From assembly GCA_949502235.1 (NCBI GenBank), contig CATBDC010000018.1, forward strand, positions 1 to 64,000: a DNA stretch of 64,000 nucleotides. The letters run 5' to 3'. The position numbers were made by a program, and so were the translations under genes. This DNA is from an uncultured Lachnospiraceae bacterium (GTDB lineage Bacteria > Bacillota > Clostridia > Lachnospirales > Lachnospiraceae). Shown here one piece after another: positions 26,141-34,300 of this stretch. The notes under the pieces were generated by a model that worked only from the letters and a program-made list of their open reading frames with translations, made no database searches and was not told the DNA's origin. The number at the start of each line of letters is the position of its first letter. The stretch's first letter is position 1.

Positions 26141-26194
26141 ATGTGTCTGTCCAGAATAATTCCATCTGTACGGTTGGAATATCATTCGAAGGAC

Positions 26195-26373
26195 GGAAGT
26201 TTTAAGATGCCCTTCCTAACGCAGATTGGGCAACACTCCGGTGAACTAACCGCTAACGGAGGCTAAGGAGTTCAGGAAAGCCTTCACTCCTAAGTCTCCA
26301 TAAGCGGTGGATTTCACCTTCATTAAAAACGCCCTCTGACGTCTGCTTATAGGAAGGGCATCTTAAAACTTCC
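26195..26373 (+). ncRNA. Structured hairpin element A (candidate RNA or MITE)
   Basis: A 179-base rod. The outer stem has 24 bases (GGAAGTTTTAAGATGCC on one side). Inside are GCAGA/TCTGC, GGGC/GCCC, GGTGAA/TTCACC, ACCGCT/AGCGGT, GGAG/CTCC and a terminal AGG/CCT hairpin. The element at 45547 has the same stems in the same order with different bases that still pair (for example ACTATT/AATAGT in place of ACCGCT/AGCGGT), while loop bases CTA, AAC and ATTAARAAC stay constant. That is covariation, as seen in functional RNA. Whether it is transcribed, and from which strand, is unknown. Confidence 0.6.
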
Positions 26374-26460
26374 TGTGCATCGAAAATCATGTTACATCAG
26401 CACAGATGGAGATTTTTCCAGTGCACAGGCAGTTCGGGGCAGTTCTTCCCCATACAGGCA

Positions 26461-26567
26461 GGGCAGCGCTCCGGTGAGCTAACGATTAACTCCGAGACTT
26501 CGTTAGCGGTTAGTTCACCGGAGTGTTGCCCAGTCTGCGTTAGGAAGGGCATCTTAAAACTTCCGTC
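26461..26567 (-). repeat. Diverged inverted copy of the structured element (B)
   Basis: On the minus strand this begins like element A (GGAAGTTTTAAGATGCCC ... GGGCAACACTCCGGTGAA) but the centre differs. GGGCA...TCCGGTGA pairs with TCACCGGA...TGCCC (26461-26531), so it still folds as a hairpin without the conserved central loops. Probably a damaged or shortened copy. Confidence 0.55.
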
Positions 26568-26623
26568 CCCCGAACGATATCTCAACCGTACAGAAATTGC
26601 CATTACCCGATTATCTCTTTGAA

Positions 26624-27396
26624 TTATACAGTCTGTTTCCTATACATATTAAAATATTCCTGGGCTCTTTGAAGAGAGACACCCAGTTTCCGCTGCAGGC
26701 GGCTTAGAATATCCTCTTCTGACAGGCCAAACTCAAAGCCTGAATCTATAATTTCTTCGGCTCTGCCTTCTTCTGCAATTTCGTCAAATAAAGTACACAT
26801 ACGCCCATCTCCTTTCTCAAAAGCATGATAATCAATGTTACTGTCAGTGGCACCGGCAACAGCCATTACGACAGATTTGCCGGTTTTATGTTCTTCACTG
26901 TATTGTATAGCCTTTTCTCTGGCTTCTTTCTTAGAAATGTGTCTGTCCAAAATAATTTCCATGAGCTTGAAGAAATCAATATTCTCCACATTATGGAAAA
27001 CAAAGTTATTTTTCCATGCTTCCACCAATAGAATTCTGTAGTCATTCACATATGCCGCAAACTATAGGTGCTGTAGTCATATCCCATAATCCTAAGAGGC
27101 ATTGCATAATCAATATATTTTTGAGATTCCTTTCCCAGCATGACAAATTCTATGCCGGTTTTAGAGGATTTCTTCCTGATTTTGATATTATCTCTGGAGG
27201 CTTTAATCGCCTCGGCATATTTCTTATGTTCCAGTATAGAGGATTCCTCTGTGTCAAGATCCATTAATTCGTCTGGTTTAATTATCTGTTGGCCTTTAAA
27301 TAGTACAGCATTAAAGAAATCTGCAAAGCGTACATTATTTCGCCAGTAATTTTTTAAAACAGTATCCGGGTTTAGAGCTTGTGTTTTTTGTGACAT
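26624..27396 (-). pseudogene. Rpn-family recombination-promoting nuclease/putative transposase, internally deleted
   Basis: The two minus-strand ORFs 27046-27396 and 26624-27049 are the N- and C-terminal parts of one Rpn/PD-(D/E)XK transposase-like protein. The N-part opens MSQKTQALNPDTVLKNYW and ends GYDYSTYSLRHM; the C-part resumes NDYRILLVEAW and continues ILDRHISKKEAREKAIQYSE. The stretch normally between them, which holds the rest of the nuclease core, is missing and the join ends in a TGA. The join lies between two similar ATGACTACAG stretches. Rpn proteins are mobile-element-like DNA nucleases; this copy should be inactive. Confidence 0.8.
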
Positions 27397-27690
27397 TTTC
27401 CTGTCCTTTCTTTTGTCATTTAAAGTATACTATAGGGAGCGAAAGGAGTGCAATAGAAATCATATAATCTCTTCCTTAGAATCATCCCTGCTGTTACGGC
27501 ATCATAATCATAATAGGATTTATTCAGAGGATACTTCGAAAGAAGATTCCTGACGATTATCCGAAATTTGAAATACAAATGATTAAGATTCATAGATAGA
27601 ACTCTATGTCGATAGCTTAGCATATCCTTTTACAGAAGGCAACTTAATTTTTTCTTAAATTGGATTTGACTACTCCTGAAAATAGAAACA
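27397..27690. other. Region without a supported gene
   Basis: About 290 bases of AT-rich sequence. The minus-strand ORF at 27420-27623 (67 codons) has no recognisable domain or good ribosome site. I see no RNA gene or clear repeat. It may be decayed sequence from the mobile element that carried the Rpn gene. Confidence 0.5.
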
Positions 27691-27719
27691 TTGACACTTA
27701 TGAGTATCCAAGGTATAAT
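27691..27719 (+). promoter_or_regulatory. Consensus promoter of the dipeptidase gene
   Basis: TTGACA (27691-27696), a 17-base spacer and TATAAT (27714-27719): a full match to the sigma-A consensus, about 37 bases before the start. Confidence 0.9.
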
Positions 27720-27756
27720 ATAGCATATAGGTTGAAAAGCAGGAGGAGAAACAGGG

Positions 27757-29127
27757 ATGGATTATTCAGCATTGAGAGAAAAAATTAACAGCATGCAGGA
27801 GGAGATCTTAGAGGGAATCAGAAGCTGTATGCAGATTGAGAGCGTGGGAGGAGAGCTGGAGGAAGGCGCTCCCTACGGCAGAGGGCCGAAGGAGGCTTTG
27901 GATTTTGCACTGAATTTGGGGGAAAAGCTGGGTTTCAGAGCTGTAAATGTGGATGATAAGGCCGGATATATAGAAATGGGTGACGGTGAGGAAATGGCGG
28001 CGGTGCTGGGGCATCTGGATGTGGTTCCTGCAGGCGAAGGCTGGAGCCATCCGCCTTTTGGGGCAGAAATTCAGGATGGAATTCTCTATGGAAGAGGCGT
28101 TGTGGATGATAAGGGGCCGACCATCGGAGCTATTTATGCCCTGAAGGCGATAAGGGAGCTTGGGATTCAGACAGACAGGAGAATCCGCGTCATCTTCGGG
28201 ACGAATGAGGAACGGGGCTGTGATTGCATCAGGCATTATGTGAAAAGCGGACAGGAGCTTCCGGTTATGGGGATTACGCCGGATGCGGAATATCCCATGA
28301 TCTTTTTCGAGAAGGGGATGACAACAGTGATAGGAGGCCTTAAAAATCCTTCACAGGGGGAAATAAAGGTTCTGGAATTTACCGGAGGGACGGCGGCAAA
28401 TATTGTTCCCATGTACTGCAGGCTCGTGCTCGAAGGAGAACATGAAATACCGGAGACAGAAGGAGTTACGGTAAAGCACGAGAACGGAAATACAGTGATT
28501 GAGGCAAAGGGCGTAAGCGCCCATGCCAGTGTCCCGGAGCTTGGCGTTAATGCGGCGGTGCGCCTTTTGAAAGCGGTGCGGCCCCTGAAAACAGGCGGGG
28601 ATTTTCAGAAGCTTGCTGACTTCATCTGCAATGAAATAGGGGAGGAAACAAACGGGGAAGCTCTCGGTATCTGCTTTAGGGATGAAGAGACAGGGGAGAC
28701 AACTGTAAACCTGGGAGTTTTCTCTTATACAGAGGAGAAAATGTATCTGAACCTGGATATCCGTTATCCGAAAAACGAGAGGAAAGAGGATGTAACGGCT
28801 AAATTAGAGAAGGCGCTGTCAGACTACGGCCTGGAGCTTTTAGAGAGCCGTTCTACAGATATGCTTTATATACCGAAGGATTCAGAGCTTATACAGAAGC
28901 TTATGGCTGTTTATGAGGAAGGAACGGGAACGAGAGAGGAACCAAAGGCCATCGGCGGGGGAACCTATGCGAAAATGTTTTCCAATATGGCAGCATTCGG
29001 TCCGGCGTTTCCAGGAGATGCAGAGGCTGCGCATCAGCCGGACGAGAGAATGGAAATTGAAAAATTAATGAAATCCATCGGTTTAACAGCTGCCGCAATG
29101 GTGGAAATGGCAAAAAAAGCTGTGTAA
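27757..29127 (+). CDS. pepV: Dipeptidase, M20 family (PepV/Sapep type)
   Basis: A 456-residue zinc peptidase. LGHLDVVPAGEGW holds the first metal ligand, RGVVDDKGP the bridging aspartate, and FGTNEERGCD the catalytic Glu pair; the dimerisation lid domain lies between. PepV-type enzymes cut dipeptides with broad specificity in the cytoplasm, after peptide uptake. AGGAGGAGA precedes the ATG. It runs into the mannosidase gene after 21 bases, so the consensus promoter may drive both. Confidence 0.93.
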   Translation: MDYSALREKINSMQEEILEGIRSCMQIESVGGELEEGAPYGRGPKEALDFALNLGEKLGFRAVNVDDKAGYIEMGDGEEMAAVLGHLDVVPAGEGWSHPPFGAEIQDGILYGRGVVDDKGPTIGAIYALKAIRELGIQTDRRIRVIFGTNEERGCDCIRHYVKSGQELPVMGITPDAEYPMIFFEKGMTTVIGGLKNPSQGEIKVLEFTGGTAANIVPMYCRLVLEGEHEIPETEGVTVKHENGNTVIEAKGVSAHASVPELGVNAAVRLLKAVRPLKTGGDFQKLADFICNEIGEETNGEALGICFRDEETGETTVNLGVFSYTEEKMYLNLDIRYPKNERKEDVTAKLEKALSDYGLELLESRSTDMLYIPKDSELIQKLMAVYEEGTGTREEPKAIGGGTYAKMFSNMAAFGPAFPGDAEAAHQPDERMEIEKLMKSIGLTAAAMVEMAKKAV

Positions 29128-29148
29128 ACCGGACAGGCGGAGGGCAAA

Positions 29149-32100
29149 ATGAGTATGCAGTTTGAGCTGGAGAGAATGGAAAGGCTGACGGCAGATATTG
29201 AGAAGCTTAGATATCCCGTAAGTATTCCGGTAAGTGATTATAAGATGTACGAGGGGAAGCTTTTAGGAGGAGAGAGCTGTGATGTAAGCGGCTGGCAGGA
29301 TTATCAGATAGAGACGCCGTGGACGAAGCTTTGCGCCCACAGATGGCTTAGGACAACCGTTGTAATACCAGAGGAGCTGAACCAGAAGCACGTAGAATTT
29401 CAATTGATTTCAGGGAGAGAAGGACAGTGGGATGCAACGAATCCCCAGATGCTTTTTTATATAAACGGGGAGCTGATACAGGGCGTGGACGTGAACCACA
29501 GGGAGGTTACGATCTCGGAGTGCGCGGCGGCCGGGGCAGAATATAACATTGCAATGCTGGCTTACAGCGGCTCGGTTCCCGGCGATTTAATATTTAAAAG
29601 TAATCTCATAGAAATCGATGACGCGGTACAGAAATTTTATTATGATTTTTCTATTCCTTTAAAGAGTGCGAGGATTTTAAAAAACTGTGATAAAGAGAAC
29701 AGCAGAAGGATCCTTCAAAAGCTTTCAGAAGCGGCGGATCAGATTGATTTAAGAAAGCCGTATGGCAAAGAATTTTATGATTCCCTGGACAGGGCAGAGC
29801 AAGTGCTGATCAGGGAATTTTATACAAAGACAGATGACAGGGCTCCCCTGGTAAGCGCCATCGGACATACCCATATTGATATTGCATGGCTGTGGACAGT
29901 AGAACAGACAAGAGAAAAGGCGCTTAGAAGCTTTTCTACGGTACTGCGCCTGATGGAGCAGTACCCGGATTACAAGTTTATGTCCAGCCAGCCGGTTTTG
30001 TATCAGTTTGTTAAAGAACAAAACCCTAAGATGTATGAAAGAATAAGGGAAAGAGTCAGAGAGGGACGCTGGGAGACAGACGGCGCTATGTGGCTGGAGG
30101 CGGACTGTAATCTCACCGGCGGAGAGTCCCTTGTCAGGCAGATTATAAAGGGAGAACATTTTTTCCAGGAAGAATTTGGCACCCGGAGCAAATCCTTATG
30201 GCTGCCGGATGCATTTGGATACTGCGCATCCCTTCCACAGATTTTGAAAAGGTCTGGGGTTCCCTATTTTATGACCACAAAAATTGCCTGGAACCAGTAT
30301 AATCAGCTGCCTAATGACACCTTCATGTGGAAGGGGATTGACGGGAGCGAGGTATTTGTATTTATGCCTACCACATGTGATTTTGATGAATCCTTAGGAA
30401 ACGGCATATCCTTTTCAGATACGAAAAATACAACTACCTATACCGGAATCATTAATCCCAATATGACTCTTGGGACATTTAAACGATTCCAGAACCGTGA
30501 TCTGACAGAAAATACCATTATGCTGTTCGGTTTTGGAGACGGGGGCGGAGGCCCTACAAAGGAGATGCTGGAAAATGCGAAGAGGCTCCGATACGGAATC
30601 CCAGGTATTCCAAGAATAGAACAGGAATTTGAAAAGGATTTCTTTGACCGGACCTATGACAGGATAGCATTCCGTCCGGATATGCCTAAATGGGAAGGAG
30701 AGCTGTATTTTGAATACCACAGAGGGACACTTACCTCTATGGCGGAAAATAAAAGATATAACAGAAAAAATGAAATCCTATATATGCAGCTTGAAACATT
30801 GTCCTGTATGCTTGCAGATAAAGGGATTCCATATCCGGAAGAAGTCCTTGAAAGAGGATGGGAGATCCTGCTTCAGAACCAGTTTCATGATATTCTTCCG
30901 GGAACCTGTATCGAAGAGGTGTATCATCAGACGAATCAGGAATATGAAGAGATCTACAAGCAGGGAAAGAAGGCACTGCAAGAGATAGCGGCAGAGGGAG
31001 CAAAGAGCATACATACGGAGCAAAACGCGGTTGTTGTATATAATACACAGTGCTACGTAAGAGATGATCTGGTCTTTATAGAGCTCCCCCAGGACGTCAG
31101 GGCCGTACAGGCGGCAGGAGAAGATGGAGAAGACATGCCCGTACAGAAGACCTGGGACGGAAAAACCCTGTTTTATGCAAAAGGGATTCCGGCACTGGGG
31201 TATAAAGTATTCTACTATGTCCCGGGAGAGCAGGCGCGGCCCGCATATGAGTGGGACGGACACTTCGAAAATGAATTTTACAGTGTCCTTTTCAATGAGG
31301 AGATGGAAATCGCCTCACTGATTGAAAAGGAGACAGGGAAGGAATTTATCCAAGAGGGCAGAAATGGAAATGAGCTTGTAACATACGAAGACAGGCCTAT
31401 GAACTGGGATAACTGGGATATCGACATTTATTATAAAAGGAAGCCCTACAGAGGGAAAAGGATATCGGACGTAAGGGTCCTGGAGGATGGAAGGGTAAGG
31501 AAAACATTAGAAATAAAAAAACAGTTTGCGGATTCTGTTGTCACCCAGAAAATCCATCTGTACCATGAGATTCCGAGAATTGACTTTGAGACACACGCCG
31601 ACTGGAGGGAGCATCATGTATTGCTGCGGGTGAACTTTCCGGTGAATGTAAATGCAGCCAGGGCTGCCTATGAGATCCAGTTCGGAAATGTAGAAAGAGA
31701 GACAACGAACAATAACAGCTGGGATACTGCCAAGTTCGAAGCGTGCGGGCATAAATGGGCGGACTTGTCCGAGGATAACAATGGTATCAGTCTGTTAAAC
31801 GACTGTAAATACGGATATGGGATTAAAGAGGGAAACCTGTCCCTCACATTAATAAAGGCAGGCACATATCCTAACGAAAATGCAGATATAGGCTCTCATG
31901 ACTTTACGTATTCCATTTATCCCCATGCGGGAAGATGGCAGGAGGCACAGACGGTTGAGATGGCGTATAACTTAAACGTTCCTCTGACCGCCGTGTTACA
32001 GGGAGTAAATGAAGGGGAAGAAGGCTTCTGTAAGAGCTGCCTTAGCTGCGATGCCAAAAACTGCTTTGTGGAGGTGATAAAGCGGGCGGAGGACGGAAAC

Positions 32101-32301
32101 GGAGTCATTATCCGCATGTATGAGAACAGGAACAGGTACACAAAAGCCAAAATACATTTCAGTAAAAAGCCGTCCCATGTATATGAATGTGATCTTCTGG
32201 AAGAAAATGAAAGGGAGCTTAAAGTGACCGGCCGGACAGCGGAGACCGTATTTAAGCCCTATGAAATCAAAACGCTTAAACTTACCTTTGAGTTGACATA
32301 A
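29149..32301 (+). CDS. Alpha-mannosidase, glycoside hydrolase family 38
   Basis: A 1050-residue GH38 enzyme. HTHIDIAWLWT (near residue 240) carries the Zn ligands and LPDAFGYCASLPQIL (Asp near 354) the nucleophile; FGFGDGGGGPT follows. The remaining C-terminal half is the beta-sandwich domains normal for GH38. There is no signal peptide, so it acts in the cytoplasm on imported mannosides, probably from N-glycans or mannan oligomers. The N-terminal 200 residues form the usual accessory domain. It precedes a FadR-type regulator. Confidence 0.96.
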   Translation: MSMQFELERMERLTADIEKLRYPVSIPVSDYKMYEGKLLGGESCDVSGWQDYQIETPWTKLCAHRWLRTTVVIPEELNQKHVEFQLISGREGQWDATNPQMLFYINGELIQGVDVNHREVTISECAAAGAEYNIAMLAYSGSVPGDLIFKSNLIEIDDAVQKFYYDFSIPLKSARILKNCDKENSRRILQKLSEAADQIDLRKPYGKEFYDSLDRAEQVLIREFYTKTDDRAPLVSAIGHTHIDIAWLWTVEQTREKALRSFSTVLRLMEQYPDYKFMSSQPVLYQFVKEQNPKMYERIRERVREGRWETDGAMWLEADCNLTGGESLVRQIIKGEHFFQEEFGTRSKSLWLPDAFGYCASLPQILKRSGVPYFMTTKIAWNQYNQLPNDTFMWKGIDGSEVFVFMPTTCDFDESLGNGISFSDTKNTTTYTGIINPNMTLGTFKRFQNRDLTENTIMLFGFGDGGGGPTKEMLENAKRLRYGIPGIPRIEQEFEKDFFDRTYDRIAFRPDMPKWEGELYFEYHRGTLTSMAENKRYNRKNEILYMQLETLSCMLADKGIPYPEEVLERGWEILLQNQFHDILPGTCIEEVYHQTNQEYEEIYKQGKKALQEIAAEGAKSIHTEQNAVVVYNTQCYVRDDLVFIELPQDVRAVQAAGEDGEDMPVQKTWDGKTLFYAKGIPALGYKVFYYVPGEQARPAYEWDGHFENEFYSVLFNEEMEIASLIEKETGKEFIQEGRNGNELVTYEDRPMNWDNWDIDIYYKRKPYRGKRISDVRVLEDGRVRKTLEIKKQFADSVVTQKIHLYHEIPRIDFETHADWREHHVLLRVNFPVNVNAARAAYEIQFGNVERETTNNNSWDTAKFEACGHKWADLSEDNNGISLLNDCKYGYGIKEGNLSLTLIKAGTYPNENADIGSHDFTYSIYPHAGRWQEAQTVEMAYNLNVPLTAVLQGVNEGEEGFCKSCLSCDAKNCFVEVIKRAEDGNGVIIRMYENRNRYTKAKIHFSKKPSHVYECDLLEENERELKVTGRTAETVFKPYEIKTLKLTFELT

Positions 32302-32321
32302 AAAGACAGGCATTGTATAAT
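32293..32321 (+). promoter_or_regulatory. Consensus promoter of the FadR-type regulator
   Basis: TTGACA (32293-32298), a 17-base spacer and TATAAT (32316-32321), a full consensus match. The -35 overlaps the mannosidase stop region. This gives the regulator transcription independent of the mannosidase gene. Confidence 0.85.
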
Positions 32322-32350
32322 ATTGTTCAGAAGACAGGACAGGAGTTTAT

Positions 32351-33049
32351 ATGACAGCACCAATAAAGAGGATTTCTCTCCAATCAGAGATAATTAAATA
32401 CATTCAGTCCTATATTGAGGAACACGGGCTGAAGGAAGGTGACAGGCTGCCGTCCCAGGGAGAGTTTATTGAGATGATGCAGGTCAGCCGCACAGCATTA
32501 AGAGAGGCATTTAAGACGCTGGAGGCTGATAAGATTGTTGAGGTTAAGAACGGGAAAGGGATCTATGTAGGAGCCGGAGAGAAGAAGAAGCAGTCCGTGG
32601 AGGCCCTGCTTGGATTTACCGTGGAAAAGGAAAAGCTTCTGGAGGTACTGGAAGCAAGAAGGGCTATGGAGAACGAGCTTATTCATATGATTATCCGCAC
32701 AGCAACGGAAGGCGAGCTTGACGAGCTTGGGGAAAGTCTGGATGCCCTTTTGAGGAAGATAGACGCCGGTGAGCAGGACACGGTGGAAGATAAAGCTTTT
32801 CACGCCAGGATCTATAAGATGTGCCATAATGAAGTGTTCTATAAGCTTCTTCTGTTACTTAGTGAATATACGGACAAGTTCTGGCAGTTTCCGTTGGATA
32901 TGAAGGAGCCCTTTAAGAAGAGTATGCCGTATCATGGTGAATTATATTATGCCCTGCGCGAGAGAAATGAAAAGAAGGCGCAAAGGATAAACAATAAGCT
33001 TTTAGATTGTATTTACGAGGATATTGCTAAGCAGCTGAGGAAGGAATAG
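32351..33049 (+). CDS. FadR/GntR-family transcriptional regulator
   Basis: A 232-residue regulator. The winged HTH is at residues 18-72 (EGDRLPSQGEFIEMMQVSRT, then ALREAFKTLEADKIVEVKNG), followed by an all-helical FCD ligand domain with ARRAMENELIHMIIR and late metal-type histidines (DKAFHARIYKMCHN). FCD-type GntR regulators sense small carboxylic acids or sugar acids, often through a bound metal. It is placed between the mannosidase and the PLP, GH36 and oxidoreductase genes and is the likely local controller. Confidence 0.93.
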   Translation: MTAPIKRISLQSEIIKYIQSYIEEHGLKEGDRLPSQGEFIEMMQVSRTALREAFKTLEADKIVEVKNGKGIYVGAGEKKKQSVEALLGFTVEKEKLLEVLEARRAMENELIHMIIRTATEGELDELGESLDALLRKIDAGEQDTVEDKAFHARIYKMCHNEVFYKLLLLLSEYTDKFWQFPLDMKEPFKKSMPYHGELYYALRERNEKKAQRINNKLLDCIYEDIAKQLRKE

Positions 33050-33054
33050 TTATA

Positions 33055-33105
33055 TGCTGTCATTAGCTATAGTATAGCATATAGATTATAGCGTATAGCA
33101 TGTAG
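33055..33105 (+). repeat. TATAGC-rich intergenic cluster
   Basis: A 50-base AT-rich stretch with several TATAGC/GCTATA motifs. It includes the perfect 13-base palindrome GCTATAGTATAGC at about 33066-33078 and TATAGCATATAG, which recurs once at 27719-27730 beside the dipeptidase promoter. It lies just before the PLP enzyme gene. It could be a regulator site, but AT-rich chance similarity is possible. Confidence 0.4.
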
Positions 33106-33119
33106 TAAAAGGTAGGATT

Positions 33120-34286
33120 ATGAATAAGAAAACGGGATTGATTTTAGAACACCTGGGAGAGGAATATGAGCGCTATTACAATGCTGTTGTACCGCCCATA
33201 TTCATGAACTCTCTGCATATATTTGAGACAATTGATGATTATTATGACAGTGACAAGACAGACAAGCATACCTATTGCTATGGGAGAGTGCAGAATCCGA
33301 CGGTACGGATTCTTGAAGAGAAGATTGCGGCGCTGGAGGAAGGCTGTGTCAGCTATGTGTTTTCCTCCGGAATGAGCGCGGCTGCCGCTGCAGTGCTTGC
33401 CTCCTGCAAGACGGGAGGGCATGTCATATGTGTCCGCAATGCCTATGGCCCCTTACAGAATTTTCTTACAGGGTACTGCAGGGAGCATATGAAGATTGAG
33501 ACAACCTTTGTGGACGGGGATACGGTTCCTGAATTTTTTGAGGCATTTCGGGATAATACCCAGCTGATAGTTCTGGAAAGTCCTTCTTCCGTTATTTTTT
33601 CCGTGCAGGACATAAGAGGGGTAAGTGAGCTTGCGAAAAGCAGGGGGGCAAGGGTGTATATTGATAATACCTTCTGTACTCCCATTTACCAGAAGCCTCT
33701 TGCAATGGGAGCGGATTATGTGATGCATACCACTTCAAAATATATGGGAGGACACAGCGATTTAATAGGCGGGGTTCTCACCGTTAAGGATGAAGCGCTT
33801 GGGGAAGAAATACGGATGCTTAGGGAACAGCTGGGGAGTATTATAGGGCCTATGGAGGGGTGGCTCATACTCCGGGGAATGAGAACCCTTGAGGTAAGAG
33901 TAAAGGAGCATGAGCGGACAGCGGGAGAAATAGCGCAGTATCTGGAGAACCATCCAAAGGTGAAAAAGGTGTATTATACGGGACTTACGTCCCATCCCCA
34001 GCGGGAGCTGATAGAAAAACAGCAGTCAGGAAGTACGGGGCTTTTAAGCTTTGAGATAGATGGAAGCCTGGAGCAGGCAAAGAAATTCTGCCAAAGCCTT
34101 GAGGTATTTAAAATCGGCGTTTCCTGGGGAGGCTTTGAAAGCCTTGTCATGATGCCTTATGCAAGGCAGAGCGAAGAAATATCCAGAACCATGAGGGGGA
34201 CGAGCAGTATTATAAGAATTCACTGCGGGTTGGAGGGAGCCGAGCTCCTGATTCAGGATCTGGAACAGGGCCTTCAAAAAATATAA
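33120..34286 (+). CDS. Cys/Met metabolism PLP-dependent enzyme
   Basis: A 388-residue fold-type I PLP enzyme of the trans-sulfuration group. The cofactor lysine is in TTSKYMGGHSDLIGG (Lys207), with YCYGRVQNPTVRILEEKIA near the N-terminus and SSGMSAAAAAVLA binding phosphate. Family members are cystathionine gamma-synthase, beta- or gamma-lyase, methionine gamma-lyase and O-acetylhomoserine sulfhydrylase; sequence motifs alone do not separate these. Its place among glycosidase genes is unusual. GGTAGG is the only ribosome site. Confidence 0.88.
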   Translation: MNKKTGLILEHLGEEYERYYNAVVPPIFMNSLHIFETIDDYYDSDKTDKHTYCYGRVQNPTVRILEEKIAALEEGCVSYVFSSGMSAAAAAVLASCKTGGHVICVRNAYGPLQNFLTGYCREHMKIETTFVDGDTVPEFFEAFRDNTQLIVLESPSSVIFSVQDIRGVSELAKSRGARVYIDNTFCTPIYQKPLAMGADYVMHTTSKYMGGHSDLIGGVLTVKDEALGEEIRMLREQLGSIIGPMEGWLILRGMRTLEVRVKEHERTAGEIAQYLENHPKVKKVYYTGLTSHPQRELIEKQQSGSTGLLSFEIDGSLEQAKKFCQSLEVFKIGVSWGGFESLVMMPYARQSEEISRTMRGTSSIIRIHCGLEGAELLIQDLEQGLQKI

Positions 34287-34300
34287 AGGATAGAAGAGGA

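Larger units (their letters stand above)
26166..26593. repeat. Large inverted repeat around structured elements
   Basis: The 93-base arms 26166-26258 and 26501-26593 are inverted copies differing at about six positions. They contain one complete structured element (26195-26373) and a diverged inverted one (26461-26567). The arms extend past the elements into flanking sequence (CTGTACGGTT at both outer ends), which suggests an inverted duplication of a longer unit. ORFs 26389-26622 and 26397-26603 are artefacts of this palindrome. It lies between mgsA and the broken Rpn gene. Confidence 0.8.

Noticed and set aside
26389-26622. ORFs on both strands inside the inverted repeat (also 26397-26603)
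   Set aside because: They mirror each other because the DNA is palindromic; no family pattern and no ribosome site.
27420-27623. 67-codon minus-strand ORF
   Set aside because: No recognisable domain, no good ribosome site, and it lies in decayed AT-rich sequence.
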